A DNA stretch of 64,000 nucleotides from the NCBI RefSeq assembly GCF_004354915.1, contig NZ_SMSI01000002.1, forward strand, positions 62,001 through 126,000, written 5' to 3'. Position 1 is the first letter of the stretch. Every line of letters begins with the position of its first letter. Positions 55,700 to 63,806 of this stretch are shown one piece after another. Source of the DNA: Pseudohoeflea suaedae. Lineage in GTDB: Bacteria > Pseudomonadota > Alphaproteobacteria > Rhizobiales > Rhizobiaceae. Below the pieces are notes generated by a model. It ran no database searches, was not told the DNA's origin, and saw nothing but the letters and a program-made list of their open reading frames with translations. Position numbers and translations under genes: made by a program.

Positions 55700-57055
55700 A
55701 TGCGAGAAGAGGATGTCGTGTCAGCGCGCAAAATCAAGAGAACGGGGAGGGTGACGGACCAGCTGGTAGGCCGCAAGGTGCTTCTGGTGGAGGATTCCAA
55801 AACCTATGTCGCCGCTCTGGCCGTCCGGCTTGACACACATTACGGCATCGAGGTCGTCGCCTGTTCGAGCATGGACGATCTGCGTCGGACGCTCGCATAT
55901 GGCTGCAGCGATTACAGCGTGGCGATTGCCGACCTCAACCAGCCAGGCGGTCCGCATGGCGAAGCGCTCGACCTTCTGATCGCCCATGACGTCCCGCCCA
56001 TCGTCTTCACAGGCAGTTTCGACGAGGCGACCCGCAATGAAATGCTGGCGAAGCAGATCGCGGACTACGTGCTCAAGGACGGTCCGAGCGCGCTCGATAA
56101 CGTGATATCCTCTGTCGTGCGGTTGATGAGCAACCGCGAGGTCCGTGTTCTCGTGGTCGATGACATGAGATCGACACGCGAACTTCTCGCCAGGCATCTC
56201 AAGAAGCAGCTGTTCAGGATCACCAAGGCGACCTCCGCTGAAATGGCGCTGAAGGAGCTCTCCCTGCGGCCCGACATCGAACTTGCCGTGGTGGATTACG
56301 AGATGCCGGGCATGAATGGCGTCGAGTTCGTTCGCAATGTCCGCCGCAACAGCGCCTATGACGGTATCCGCATCATCGGCGTGTCGTCCGCGGAACGCTC
56401 CGACCTGATGATGGAATATCTCAAGGCGGGCGCCAATGATTACGTGCGCCGCCCGTTCGACGATGAAGAGTTCCGCCTGCGGGTGGCGCAGAATGTCGCC
56501 ACGCTCTTTCATGTCCGACAGCTGCGCGACAAGGCCGCACGCGACTACCTCACCGGTCTCTACAATCGTCGGCACTTCTTCGAGGTGGGGCCGAGGCTCG
56601 TCGCCGCCGGGCATGATCCGGAAGAATCGGTGCCGATGTCGATGGCTGTCATGGACATCGACAATTTCAAGCTTCTCAATGACACCTATGGCCACGAGAT
56701 CGGTGACGAGGTGCTCAAGGAGGTGTCGAACCGGCTCATGGACGCCTGCGGCGAGAAGCATCTGCTTGCGCGCCTCGGCGGCGAGGAGTTCGGCGTCCTA
56801 GTCCGTGGTCTGGATCCGATGGGTGCGCGGGCGTTCTGCGAAGAGCTTCGTCGCTGCATCTCGCGCGAGTCGATCCTGACGGATGACGGTCCGCTCAACG
56901 TGACCGTTTCGATCGGTCTGGCGGAGGTGGCAGAGATGGAAGCCTTCGACAACTATCTCAACGCGGCAGACCAGCTGCTCTACATGGCCAAGGATGCAGG
57001 CCGGAACCGCGTGGTTGCCGAGCGTGATCTCAACCATCACGAAGACGTCGCCTGA
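55700..57055 (+). CDS. REC-REC-GGDEF response regulator (PleD-like diguanylate cyclase)
   Basis: A 451-residue protein with two receiver domains and a GGDEF domain. REC1 has VLLVEDSKTYVAAL and an aspartate in VAIADLNQP. REC2 has VLVVDDMRSTRELL, VVDYEMPGMNG with the phospho-acceptor Asp, and the Lys-equivalent region YVRRPF. The GGDEF domain (residues about 285-445) has DYLTGLYNRRHFFEVG and the active-site ARLGGEEFGVLVRG, so it should make c-di-GMP. The RxxD inhibitory site expected five residues before GGEEF is absent (CGEKHLLARLGGEEF), so product feedback at that site is unlikely. Upstream AT-rich sequence (55,620-55,690) holds its promoter. Confidence 0.85.
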   Translation: MREEDVVSARKIKRTGRVTDQLVGRKVLLVEDSKTYVAALAVRLDTHYGIEVVACSSMDDLRRTLAYGCSDYSVAIADLNQPGGPHGEALDLLIAHDVPPIVFTGSFDEATRNEMLAKQIADYVLKDGPSALDNVISSVVRLMSNREVRVLVVDDMRSTRELLARHLKKQLFRITKATSAEMALKELSLRPDIELAVVDYEMPGMNGVEFVRNVRRNSAYDGIRIIGVSSAERSDLMMEYLKAGANDYVRRPFDDEEFRLRVAQNVATLFHVRQLRDKAARDYLTGLYNRRHFFEVGPRLVAAGHDPEESVPMSMAVMDIDNFKLLNDTYGHEIGDEVLKEVSNRLMDACGEKHLLARLGGEEFGVLVRGLDPMGARAFCEELRRCISRESILTDDGPLNVTVSIGLAEVAEMEAFDNYLNAADQLLYMAKDAGRNRVVAERDLNHHEDVA

Positions 57056-57090
57056 TCGAGCGCAGGCAGGCTCCGCCGCCAGGTGGTGAC

Positions 57091-57113
57091 GAGCCGAGCC
57101 GAGCCGAGCCGAG
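57091..57113. repeat. Pentanucleotide tandem repeat
   Basis: GAGCC is repeated 4.6 times in the short spacer between the GGDEF gene and the convergent Nudix gene. No function evident; it may vary in copy number between strains. Confidence 0.8.
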
Positions 57114-57116
57114 TTC

Positions 57117-57506
57117 CTATCCCCAGATGGCAGGCAAGACGGACGTGCGGGTGAGGGGAGCAATTTCAAACCCGTCCGCCATGTCGCGTTCGAGCCAGAG
57201 GGTTTCCTCGATTTCGGCCCTGGCCTGAACCGGCCTGTCGAGGTCGAGACGGAACAGTTCGGCGACGACGCGGCTGCCGGCCTCGTTCGCCGCCGGTGCC
57301 GAAAAACGTCCGATATAGACAGGCGCGTCAATCAAAACGGTCAGGCCGAGTTCTTCGGCCAGTTCGCGGCACAGGGCCTCGCGGGCGCTTTCATCGGGAG
57401 CGATCTTTCCGCCCGGCTGCATGAAGGCGGTTGTCCCGCGCTTTCTCACGAGAAGCGTTGCGCCGTCCGGGCGCATGATCGCGGCCGCCGCGATGTTGAT
57501 GTCCAT
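57117..57506 (-). CDS. Nudix hydrolase
   Basis: A 129-residue Nudix protein (MutT-like). The Nudix box is present as GGKIAPDESAREALCRELAEELGL (G-x5-E-x7-R-E-x2-E-E-x-G-x pattern). It hydrolyses a nucleoside-diphosphate-linked compound; specificity cannot be told. It lies directly downstream of the GlxA-type regulator in the same orientation and is separated from it by two bases, so they share an operon. Confidence 0.85.
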   Translation of the reverse strand: MDINIAAAAIMRPDGATLLVRKRGTTAFMQPGGKIAPDESAREALCRELAEELGLTVLIDAPVYIGRFSAPAANEAGSRVVAELFRLDLDRPVQARAEIEETLWLERDMADGFEIAPLTRTSVLPAIWG

Positions 57507-57508
57507 GG

Positions 57509-58540
57509 TCAGGCCGCCGAGAGAATCTGCTTGCGGCTGGCGCGTTCCTGCTGGGGCGAACGATTGTAGAGTTCACGGTAGCATTTCGAGAAGTGCGACG
57601 CGGAAACGAAGCCGCATGCCACGGCGACCTCGACGACCGGAAGCGCGCTCTGCAGCAAAAGATGGCGGGCACGGTCCAGCCTTATCTCCAGATAATAGCG
57701 GGCAGGGGAGCGGCCCATTTCCTGGCGGAAGAGGCGCTCGATCTGCCGCCTCGAGAGCCCGACGTGATCGGCGATCTCGATGAGGGAGAGAGGTTCGGCC
57801 AGATTGGCCTCCATGAGCTCGATGATCGAGAGAACCTTTGAGTTCTGCACGCCCAGGCGTGCGCGCATGGGCAGGCGCTGGCGGTCGCGCGAATTCCGCA
57901 CCCTGTCGGTCAGCGCCATTTCGCAGATCCGGTTGACGAGGTTCTCGTCGTGATCATCGCCGATCAGCTGCAGCATCATGTCGAGCGCGGCCGTGCCGCC
58001 GGCGCAGGTATGGATGTTTCCGTCGATCTCGTAGAGGTCGGCGAAAGCCTCGGCCTTCGGGAAACGTTCGGAAAAGCCGGGAATGTTTTCCCAGTGAATG
58101 GCGCAGCGCTTGCCGGAGAGTAGCCCGGCCAGCGCGAGGATGTGCGCGCCGGTGCAGAGCCCGCCGATGGCGACGCCGCGATTGTGCTCTTCGCGCAGCC
58201 AGGCAAGGACGGTCTTGTTCTCGAACTTTTCGACGTTGATGCCCGAGCAGACGAGAACCATGTCCGGTTTGTCCCGGCCGGTCAGCTTCGCGCGCTCATC
58301 GGCAAGCGAGTTGTCGACCGCGATCTTCACTCCGTTGGAGGCGGCTACCGATCCGCCATCGGCGGAGGCGAGCCGCCACGAATAATAGTCGCTGCCCAGC
58401 ATGCGGTTGGCGAGGCGCAACGGCTCGATCGCCATGGAAAAGGCGATCATCGAGAACTCGGGAACGAGATAGAAAACGAATGAATGCTTGCTTCCGGCGG
58501 CTGAAGCCATTGGGCACCTGTAATCCGTGATCGGGTCCAT
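57509..58540 (-). CDS. GlxA family AraC-type regulator (GbdR-like)
   Basis: A 343-residue regulator with an N-terminal DJ-1/PfpI-like (GATase1_GlxA) domain and a C-terminal AraC HTH. The first domain has FVFYLVPEFSMIAFSMAIEPLRLANRML and IGGLCTGAHILALAGLL, with the nucleophile-elbow Cys retained. The HTH has LIEIADHVGLSRRQIERLFRQEMGRSPARYYLEIRL and VAVACGFVSASHFSKCYRELY. Regulators of this type (GbdR) control glycine betaine and dimethylglycine catabolism, and a dimethylglycine-dehydrogenase-like gene is nearby, so that role is a reasonable inference. Start ATG at 58540 is chosen; an ATG at 58510 is an alternative. Confidence 0.82.
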   Translation of the reverse strand: MDPITDYRCPMASAAGSKHSFVFYLVPEFSMIAFSMAIEPLRLANRMLGSDYYSWRLASADGGSVAASNGVKIAVDNSLADERAKLTGRDKPDMVLVCSGINVEKFENKTVLAWLREEHNRGVAIGGLCTGAHILALAGLLSGKRCAIHWENIPGFSERFPKAEAFADLYEIDGNIHTCAGGTAALDMMLQLIGDDHDENLVNRICEMALTDRVRNSRDRQRLPMRARLGVQNSKVLSIIELMEANLAEPLSLIEIADHVGLSRRQIERLFRQEMGRSPARYYLEIRLDRARHLLLQSALPVVEVAVACGFVSASHFSKCYRELYNRSPQQERASRKQILSAA

Positions 58541-58707
58541 CATGTCCTGCCGGCCAAGCGCACAGGTCCTGTGCCGCATTGTCGCAATGAGGACATATAA
58601 CATGCCGTTTGTCACGAGGGGTGCCGAAAAAATCTGGCGCGCCAACGGGTTCTCCGGAGCAGCAAGGCGGCGCGCTGTCTTCCCACGCCGCCTTCTTCTC
58701 GCGGAGG

Positions 58708-58902
58708 TCACCTGGTGCGGGCTCCGATACGCATCTCGTCGCGCATTCTGGACCTTGTCGCGTGCCAGTAATCGGTGGAAGGCCAGCCGATATCCTTCCG
58801 GGTTTCAGGGCTGAGCGCCTCCATGCGCCGGGCGAGGCGATTGCGCTCGATACGGTATGCGACACTGGCCCAAAGGCGGGCGGCTCCGGCAAAGACAACC
58901 AT
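58708..58902 (-). CDS. DUF1127-like small protein
   Basis: A 64-residue basic protein ending in LARRMEALSPETRKDIGWPSTDY, the DUF1127-type core (short basic helix followed by D-I-G). The AAGGAGATCATG context places the start at the second of two adjacent ATGs. DUF1127 proteins in Alphaproteobacteria influence RNA turnover and phosphate or carbon metabolism. It is divergent from the LysR gene at 59005, a layout often seen for this pair. Confidence 0.65.
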   Translation of the reverse strand: MVVFAGAARLWASVAYRIERNRLARRMEALSPETRKDIGWPSTDYWHATRSRMRDEMRIGARTR

Positions 58903-59004
58903 CATGATCTCCTTTCGTGTCTCATCCGTTGACAGAAGAATGGCGTTGCCTCATGATTTAATCAAACGAAATGAAATGATCTCTTCAATCAAGGAAATTG
59001 ATAG

Positions 59005-59913
59005 ATGAACGCTCCGATCTTCAATTCGGTACCGACCATCGATCCGGAACTGCTGCGCAGTTTTGTCGCCATCGCGGAGACGGGCAGCTTCACCGCCGCC
59101 GCCGAACGGGTGTTTCGCACACCTTCGGCCGTTTCCATGCAGATCAAGCGGCTCGAGGAGGTTCTGGGCGTGTCGGTCTTCAACCGCGATGCGCGCAACG
59201 TGTCGCTGACGCCGGACGGCGAAGTGCTGATCAGCTACGCGCGCCGGCTCCTTGCACTCAATCGCGAAACGATGTCGCGCTTCGTCAGCCCTTCGGTAAG
59301 CGGCGTCGTCAAACTCGGCGCCCCCAGCGATTACGGCGAGGTGGTGCTCCCGCGCGTTCTCAAACGCTTCGCGCAGACGCATCCGGACGTGATGGTCGAG
59401 GCGCTGATCGATGAATCGGTGCATCTGCGCAAGCGCTTTGCGGCCGGACAGCTGGACATCGCGCTTGTCAGTTGCTCGGCAGAAGGGCCGCGCATCAACG
59501 GCGAGACGATGATGACCGACGAGATCGTATGGGCGGGCGCCCGGGGCGGGCAGGCCTATCTGCGCGATCCCCTGCCGGTGTCGTTGTGGGACGAGGGCTG
59601 CACCTGGCGCCAGCGGGCGATCAGCGCGCTGGAACAGGCCGGGCGCGGTTATCACATCGCCTTCATGACAGCCAACGTCTCGGGACAGCGCGCCGCCATC
59701 CAGGCCGATATCGCGGTAGCCCCGATGGGGCGGCACTTCGTGGGCGAAGAGGTGCAGATCCTCGGCCCGGAAACCGGACTGCCGCAGATGGGAACCTATG
59801 ATCTCGAACTGCAGGTCGCCGACAAGAGCTCGGCGCCGGTCGCAGCCTTCGCCGACCACATGCGCTCTGTCTTCCAGCATGTGCGGGAGACAGGCTCTTT
59901 CAGCTGCTGTTGA
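59005..59913 (+). CDS. LysR family transcriptional regulator
   Basis: A 302-residue LysR-type regulator. The HTH is IDPELLRSFVAIAETGSFTAAAERVFRTPSAVSMQIKRLEEVLGVSVFNRD. The effector domain starts with GVVKLGAPSDYGEVVLPRVLKRF. The ligand is unknown. It is transcribed away from the DUF1127-like gene over a short AT-rich interval, so it probably regulates that gene. It ends convergent to the RACo-like gene with only three bases between stops. Confidence 0.85.
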   Translation: MNAPIFNSVPTIDPELLRSFVAIAETGSFTAAAERVFRTPSAVSMQIKRLEEVLGVSVFNRDARNVSLTPDGEVLISYARRLLALNRETMSRFVSPSVSGVVKLGAPSDYGEVVLPRVLKRFAQTHPDVMVEALIDESVHLRKRFAAGQLDIALVSCSAEGPRINGETMMTDEIVWAGARGGQAYLRDPLPVSLWDEGCTWRQRAISALEQAGRGYHIAFMTANVSGQRAAIQADIAVAPMGRHFVGEEVQILGPETGLPQMGTYDLELQVADKSSAPVAAFADHMRSVFQHVRETGSFSCC

Positions 59914-59916
59914 GCC

Positions 59917-61971
59917 TCAGCGCCGTCCGCGTCGGCCACCTCTCCGGCGCGGGCCTTCGCCCCCTTCGACGTCGCGTTCCGGCCGATCGGCCGAACGTTC
60001 GGGCAGCTTGACCACGCTTGCGAGCTTGGGGAAGGCGTCGAGCTTGTTGGGCAGCGCCATGGCGGAGACGAAGTGCTCCTGGAATTTCGGCTCGAGCGCG
60101 GTCTCGATCTTCTCGATGCGGCGCACCGTGTCCTCGATCTCGCGGCGATGGTTGCGGTTGAGGAGCGCCATCCGCGCCCCCGCGCCGGCGGCATTGCCCA
60201 CGGCCTTCACCTTGTCGAGATCGCAATCGGGGATCAATCCCAGTACCATGGCGTATTTCGGGTCGATGAACGAACCGAAGGCGCCGGCAAAGGCGATGCG
60301 GTCGACCTCGGCAATCCCCAGCTTGTCCATCAGAAGCTTGATGCCGGCATAGAGCGCGGCCTTGGCGAGCTGGATTGCGCGGATATCGTTCTGGGTGATG
60401 GTCAGACGCGGCGCGGCTTCCTTGAGCACGTAGGAAAAGGTGCGGCCTTCGGCAATGATGCGCGGGGTTCTCTGCGCCAGCGAGCCGTCGATCACGCCGT
60501 CCTCGGAGATGATGCCCGCGAGGTACATCTCGGCCACCACCTCGATGATGCCGGAGCCACACACGCCGGAGACGCCGAGTTTTTCAGACGCCTCGGCGAA
60601 ACCCGGTTCGTCGGACCACTGTTCGATGCCGATGACCCGATAGCGGGGGTCGAGCGTTTCGGGATCTATGCGCACACGCTCGATGGCGCCGGGGGCGGCG
60701 CGCTGGCCGCAGGAGATTTCCGCGCCCTCGAAGGCGGGTCCGGTCGGCGAGGAGGCGGCGACACAGCGTGACCGGTTGCCGAGCACGATTTCGGCATTGG
60801 TGCCGACGTCGACGATCAGCATCATCTCGTCCTGACGGTGAGGGCCTTCCGACAGTGCCACAGCGGCTGCATCGGCGCCGACATGGCCGGCGATGCAGGG
60901 CAGCATGTAGGTGCGGGCGCCGGGATTGAGGTCGAGGCCGATATCGGAGGAAGGCAGGCAGACCGCACCCGAAAGGGCCAGCGCGAAGGGCGCGCCGCCG
61001 AGTTCAGTCGGGTCGATGCCGAGGAACAGGTGGTGCATGATCGGATTGCCGACAAAGACGGAATCGAGAATGTCGTGGCGGTCGATTTCGCCCTGTTCGC
61101 AGACCTTGCCGATGAGCCCGTTGATCGCCTCGCGCACGGCCCTGGTCATGGCCTCACGTCCGTCCGGGTTCATCATCACGTAGGAGACACGGCTCATCAG
61201 GTCTTCGCCGAAGCGGATCTGCGGGTTGGAGGTGCCCGAAGACGCCAGCGTACGGCCGGAAAGCAGCGACGAGAGGTGCATGGCGATCGTGGTGGAGCCG
61301 ATGTCGCAAGCTATGCCGTAGGCCTCGTTCTTGAGGCCCGGATAGAGCGCGATCAGACGCGGTTCGGCATCATCCCGGTCGCGGTAGACCGCAGCGGTGA
61401 CCTTCCACTCGCCCTTGCGCAGGATGGACTGCACCCGCGGCAGGAGCCAGGGATCGACGGTCAGGCCGGTGAGCGACCAGTCGCGTTCCAGCGCGACGAT
61501 CAGCCGGTCGAGGTCGCCGAGCGGCTTTTCCATGTCGGGTTCCTCGACGTCGACATAGCACATGCGCACGGCCGGATCGCGTTCGATGACGCGGGTATCG
61601 GCATCCTTGCGCACCACCTGGGCGTTGATGATGGTGTCCTGCGGAACATCGATGACAAGGTCGCCCTCGATGGTGGCGGAGCAGGACAGGCGCCGGTCGG
61701 CGGCAAGGCCCCTGACGCGCTCGTAGCGCTCTTCCTTCGGCCCCTTGGGGGAGATGTGAGACGGGCCGGATTCGATGCCGTGCTTGGCGAACTTGCCTTC
61801 CTGCACGACAATCTGGCAGCGCCCGCAGGTGGCGCGTCCGCCGCACACGCTTTCAACATAGACGCCGAGCTCACGTGCAGCATCGAGCACGGCCGTCCCT
61901 TTCGGGAAACGGCCGCGCTTGCCCGATGGCATGAAAAGGACGAGGTGATCGGCGGCGGGGGCATGTGTCAT
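59917..61971 (-). CDS. RACo-like activator: 2Fe-2S ferredoxin plus ASKHA domain
   Basis: A 684-residue protein of the RACo/RamA-like family that reductively reactivates corrinoid methyltransferase systems. The N-terminus has a plant-type 2Fe-2S domain: CGGRATCGRC plus an earlier VESVCG and a later LSCSA supply the Cys ligands. Middle DUF4445 region. The C-terminal ASKHA ATPase domain has ACDIGSTTIAMHL (phosphate 1), MLIVDVGTNAEIVLG and CGSGIIEVVAEMYLAG. It ends with a basic tail GPRRRGGRRGRR. The ATG at 61971 is chosen because a remnant copy of the 5' end aligns there; a GTG at 61983 is in frame. It lies near a methyltetrahydrofolate methyltransferase, so it probably serves a methylamine/betaine demethylation system. 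Confidence 0.85.
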   Translation of the reverse strand: MTHAPAADHLVLFMPSGKRGRFPKGTAVLDAARELGVYVESVCGGRATCGRCQIVVQEGKFAKHGIESGPSHISPKGPKEERYERVRGLAADRRLSCSATIEGDLVIDVPQDTIINAQVVRKDADTRVIERDPAVRMCYVDVEEPDMEKPLGDLDRLIVALERDWSLTGLTVDPWLLPRVQSILRKGEWKVTAAVYRDRDDAEPRLIALYPGLKNEAYGIACDIGSTTIAMHLSSLLSGRTLASSGTSNPQIRFGEDLMSRVSYVMMNPDGREAMTRAVREAINGLIGKVCEQGEIDRHDILDSVFVGNPIMHHLFLGIDPTELGGAPFALALSGAVCLPSSDIGLDLNPGARTYMLPCIAGHVGADAAAVALSEGPHRQDEMMLIVDVGTNAEIVLGNRSRCVAASSPTGPAFEGAEISCGQRAAPGAIERVRIDPETLDPRYRVIGIEQWSDEPGFAEASEKLGVSGVCGSGIIEVVAEMYLAGIISEDGVIDGSLAQRTPRIIAEGRTFSYVLKEAAPRLTITQNDIRAIQLAKAALYAGIKLLMDKLGIAEVDRIAFAGAFGSFIDPKYAMVLGLIPDCDLDKVKAVGNAAGAGARMALLNRNHRREIEDTVRRIEKIETALEPKFQEHFVSAMALPNKLDAFPKLASVVKLPERSADRPERDVEGGEGPRRRGGRRGRR
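61921..61954. repeat. 34-bp direct repeat, copy 1 (inside the RACo-like 5' end)
   Basis: GCCCGATGGC to GATCGGCG matches 62362-62395 with one mismatch (T/C). On the minus strand both encode the start ADHLVLFMPSG of the RACo-like protein. Confidence 0.85.
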
Positions 61972-61987
61972 CTGTTTGTCCACATCC

Positions 61988-62281
61988 TCAGGGCACTAGT
62001 TTTGTGTAGGCGACAGCAATGAGAAAGGTTGCAGCAAGGACGGCACCCGATATCCATGTGAACAGGTTTATCCGCCGCGTGGTGAGCAGGTGAGGTGCTT
62101 TTACGCCGATGATGGCAAATGCCATGCCGAGAGCTGCCACAAGCAATATGATCGGAATTAGAAATGTCTGTAGTGTTTGGTTGAGCCGGGAAAACTGCTC
62201 GCTGTCTTGAAATATTCCGAATTTCAAGACAATCGCGATGAATACTCCAGTCGCAAGAGTAAATCCGAATCCCTTTAGCAT
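61988..62281 (-). CDS. Small three-TM membrane protein of unknown function
   Basis: A 97-residue protein with three hydrophobic segments (FTLATGVFIAIVLKFGIF; LIPIILLVAALGMAFAIIGV; LFTWISGAVLAATFLIAVAY). A purine-rich GGGGACTTC lies before the start. It sits between the two copies of a 34-bp direct repeat and so may have entered with that rearrangement. No family recognised; it precedes the RACo-like gene by 16 bases on the same strand. Confidence 0.5.
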   Translation of the reverse strand: MLKGFGFTLATGVFIAIVLKFGIFQDSEQFSRLNQTLQTFLIPIILLVAALGMAFAIIGVKAPHLLTTRRINLFTWISGAVLAATFLIAVAYTKLVP

Positions 62282-62409
62282 ATGAAGTCCCCGGTGCGAG
62301 CGTTCGCTTTGCGGGGGCATTGTCGGTCAAGCTTTGAGTTCAATTGTGCACGTCCGATGGTGCCCGACGGCATGAAAAGGACGAGGTGATCGGCGACGGT
62401 TTCGTTCAT
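62277..62409 (-). pseudogene. Remnant of the 5' end of a RACo-like gene
   Basis: An ATG at 62409 on the minus strand opens MNETVADHLVLFMPSG, nearly identical to the RACo-like N-terminus. After 16 residues it runs into unrelated sequence and stops at about 62277. It is the displaced original start (or a partial duplicate) of the gene now at 59917-61971. Confidence 0.6.
62362..62395. repeat. 34-bp direct repeat, copy 2
   Basis: Second copy of the RACo-like 5' segment, 441 bases from the first and in the same orientation. The segment between them (61955-62361) contains the small membrane protein gene. Confidence 0.85.
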
Positions 62410-62479
62410 ATGCGGGCTATTTTCTTTACCGAAGGTTTGGACGGGAGACGGACAATAGGATCATCCGAGAAAGTTTGCG

Positions 62480-62728
62480 ATGCCTGACGTCTTTATCACC
62501 GCCCTGTTTCTGAGTTTCACCCTGGTTCGCCTGATCAAGGGCAATTGGCTGCATTATCCGGGTCATGTCGCTGTCTCGATCCTCGGTGGGATGGTCGGCC
62601 TGATCGCCCTGATGGTCCTTGAGCCCGGCAGCCAGACCGACTGGGTATCCGGCAATGCCGCCGCCGCCGTGGGGGCTTGGGCGGCCATGCTGCTTTTCGA
62701 CCGGGTGACGACCGGAAGTGCGGGCTGA
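62480..62728 (+). CDS. Small membrane protein, function unknown
   Basis: An 82-residue protein with two membrane segments (VFITALFLSFTLVRLI and VAVSILGGMVGLIALMVL) and a C-terminal hydrophobic stretch (AAAAVGAWAAMLLFDRV). Start at 62480 has GAGAAAGTTTGCG upstream. It is convergent with the methyltransferase gene. Coding status is moderately supported. Confidence 0.45.
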   Translation: MPDVFITALFLSFTLVRLIKGNWLHYPGHVAVSILGGMVGLIALMVLEPGSQTDWVSGNAAAAVGAWAAMLLFDRVTTGSAG

Positions 62729-62767
62729 GGCAACTCGCCCGCGGCCATCCTCGCACTCACCTCGTCG

Positions 62768-63727
62768 TCATGCCCCGCGACGGGCAGCGCGGCCACCGCG
62801 GCGGCGGCCACCGTCTCCACCCGCTGCCGCAGCAGGAGCGGCGCTCGCCGGAGCTCCTGCCGCTGCGGGAGCATAATCACGATAGGTGCGGATCCAGTTG
62901 GTGCAGTCCGGATCGGTGCCGTTGAGCACGTTGGCGGCGCGGACCATTTCCATTTCCTGGGGGCGGCAGGGGTTCATGATCGCGCTCGTCATGCCGGCAC
63001 CGATCACCATCGGGATGAAGCCGGCATTGACGCCGTGGCGGTGAGGCAGGCCGAAGGAGATGTTGGACAGGCCGCAGGTGGTGTTGACCTTGAGCTCGTG
63101 CCGCAGGCGGTGGAGCAGGGCAAAGACCTGCTTGCCGGCCGTGCCCATCGCGCCGATCGGCATGACGAGCGGATCGACGACGATGTCCTCGGGCTTGATG
63201 CCGTAATCGGCGGCACGCTCGACGATCTTCCTGGCGACGGCGAAGCGCACGTCCGGGTCTTCGGAAATGCCGGTCTCGTCGTTGGAGATGGCGACGACGG
63301 GAACGTCGTATTTCTTGCAGAGCGGAAGAATGGCCTCGAGCTTTTCCTCCTCGCCGGTCACCGAGTTGACCAGCGGCCGGCCCTTGGCGACGGACAGCGC
63401 GGCCTCGATGGCGGCGGTGACGGAGGAATCGATCGACAGCGGCACGTCGACGAGATCCTGCACGATGCCGAGCGTCTTGACGAGGAGCGGCGGCTCGGTC
63501 TCGTTCGGGTTGACGGCGGTTACTCCTGCGTTGACGTCGAGCATGGTGGCACCGGCCGCGACCTGCGCCAGCGCATCCGCCTTCACGGTGTCGAAATTGC
63601 CTTCGATCATCTCGGCGGCGAGCTTCTTTCGGCCTGTCGGGTTGATGCGCTCGCCGATCACGCAAAAGGGCTGGTCGAAGCCGATGACGACTTCGCGGGT
63701 GGCGGATGCGACGATGGTACGGGTCAT
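62768..63727 (-). CDS. Methyltetrahydrofolate:corrinoid methyltransferase (MtgA/DHPS-like)
   Basis: A 319-residue pterin-binding TIM-barrel protein. FCVIGERINPTGRKKLAAEMIEGNF is the classical opening of methyltetrahydrofolate methyltransferases. DVNAGVTAVNPNETEPPLL, PLSIDSSVTAAIEAAL, VNSVTGEEEKLEAILPL, VAISNDETGI and NTTCGLSNISFGLPHRHGVNAGFI complete the pterin pocket. The last about 45 residues are an Ala/Pro linker followed by GGDGGRRRGGRAARRGA, not part of the barrel. The enzyme moves a methyl group between a corrinoid protein and tetrahydrofolate. A MttB-type methyltransferase and corrinoid protein are expected to the right of the window. Confidence 0.85.
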   Translation of the reverse strand: MTRTIVASATREVVIGFDQPFCVIGERINPTGRKKLAAEMIEGNFDTVKADALAQVAAGATMLDVNAGVTAVNPNETEPPLLVKTLGIVQDLVDVPLSIDSSVTAAIEAALSVAKGRPLVNSVTGEEEKLEAILPLCKKYDVPVVAISNDETGISEDPDVRFAVARKIVERAADYGIKPEDIVVDPLVMPIGAMGTAGKQVFALLHRLRHELKVNTTCGLSNISFGLPHRHGVNAGFIPMVIGAGMTSAIMNPCRPQEMEMVRAANVLNGTDPDCTNWIRTYRDYAPAAAGAPASAAPAAAAGGDGGRRRGGRAARRGA

Positions 63728-63806
63728 AAGGTGTCCTCTGGGTCTGGCCCGTCCCCGAAGGGACTTGTGATTTGTCTTCTATCAGATTTGTCGGAAAACG
63801 CGCATT

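Noticed and set aside
57091-57113. A CRISPR array or large tandem repeat
   Set aside because: It is a single five-base unit repeated fewer than five times, without spacers. No CRISPR-like repeats were seen elsewhere in the window.
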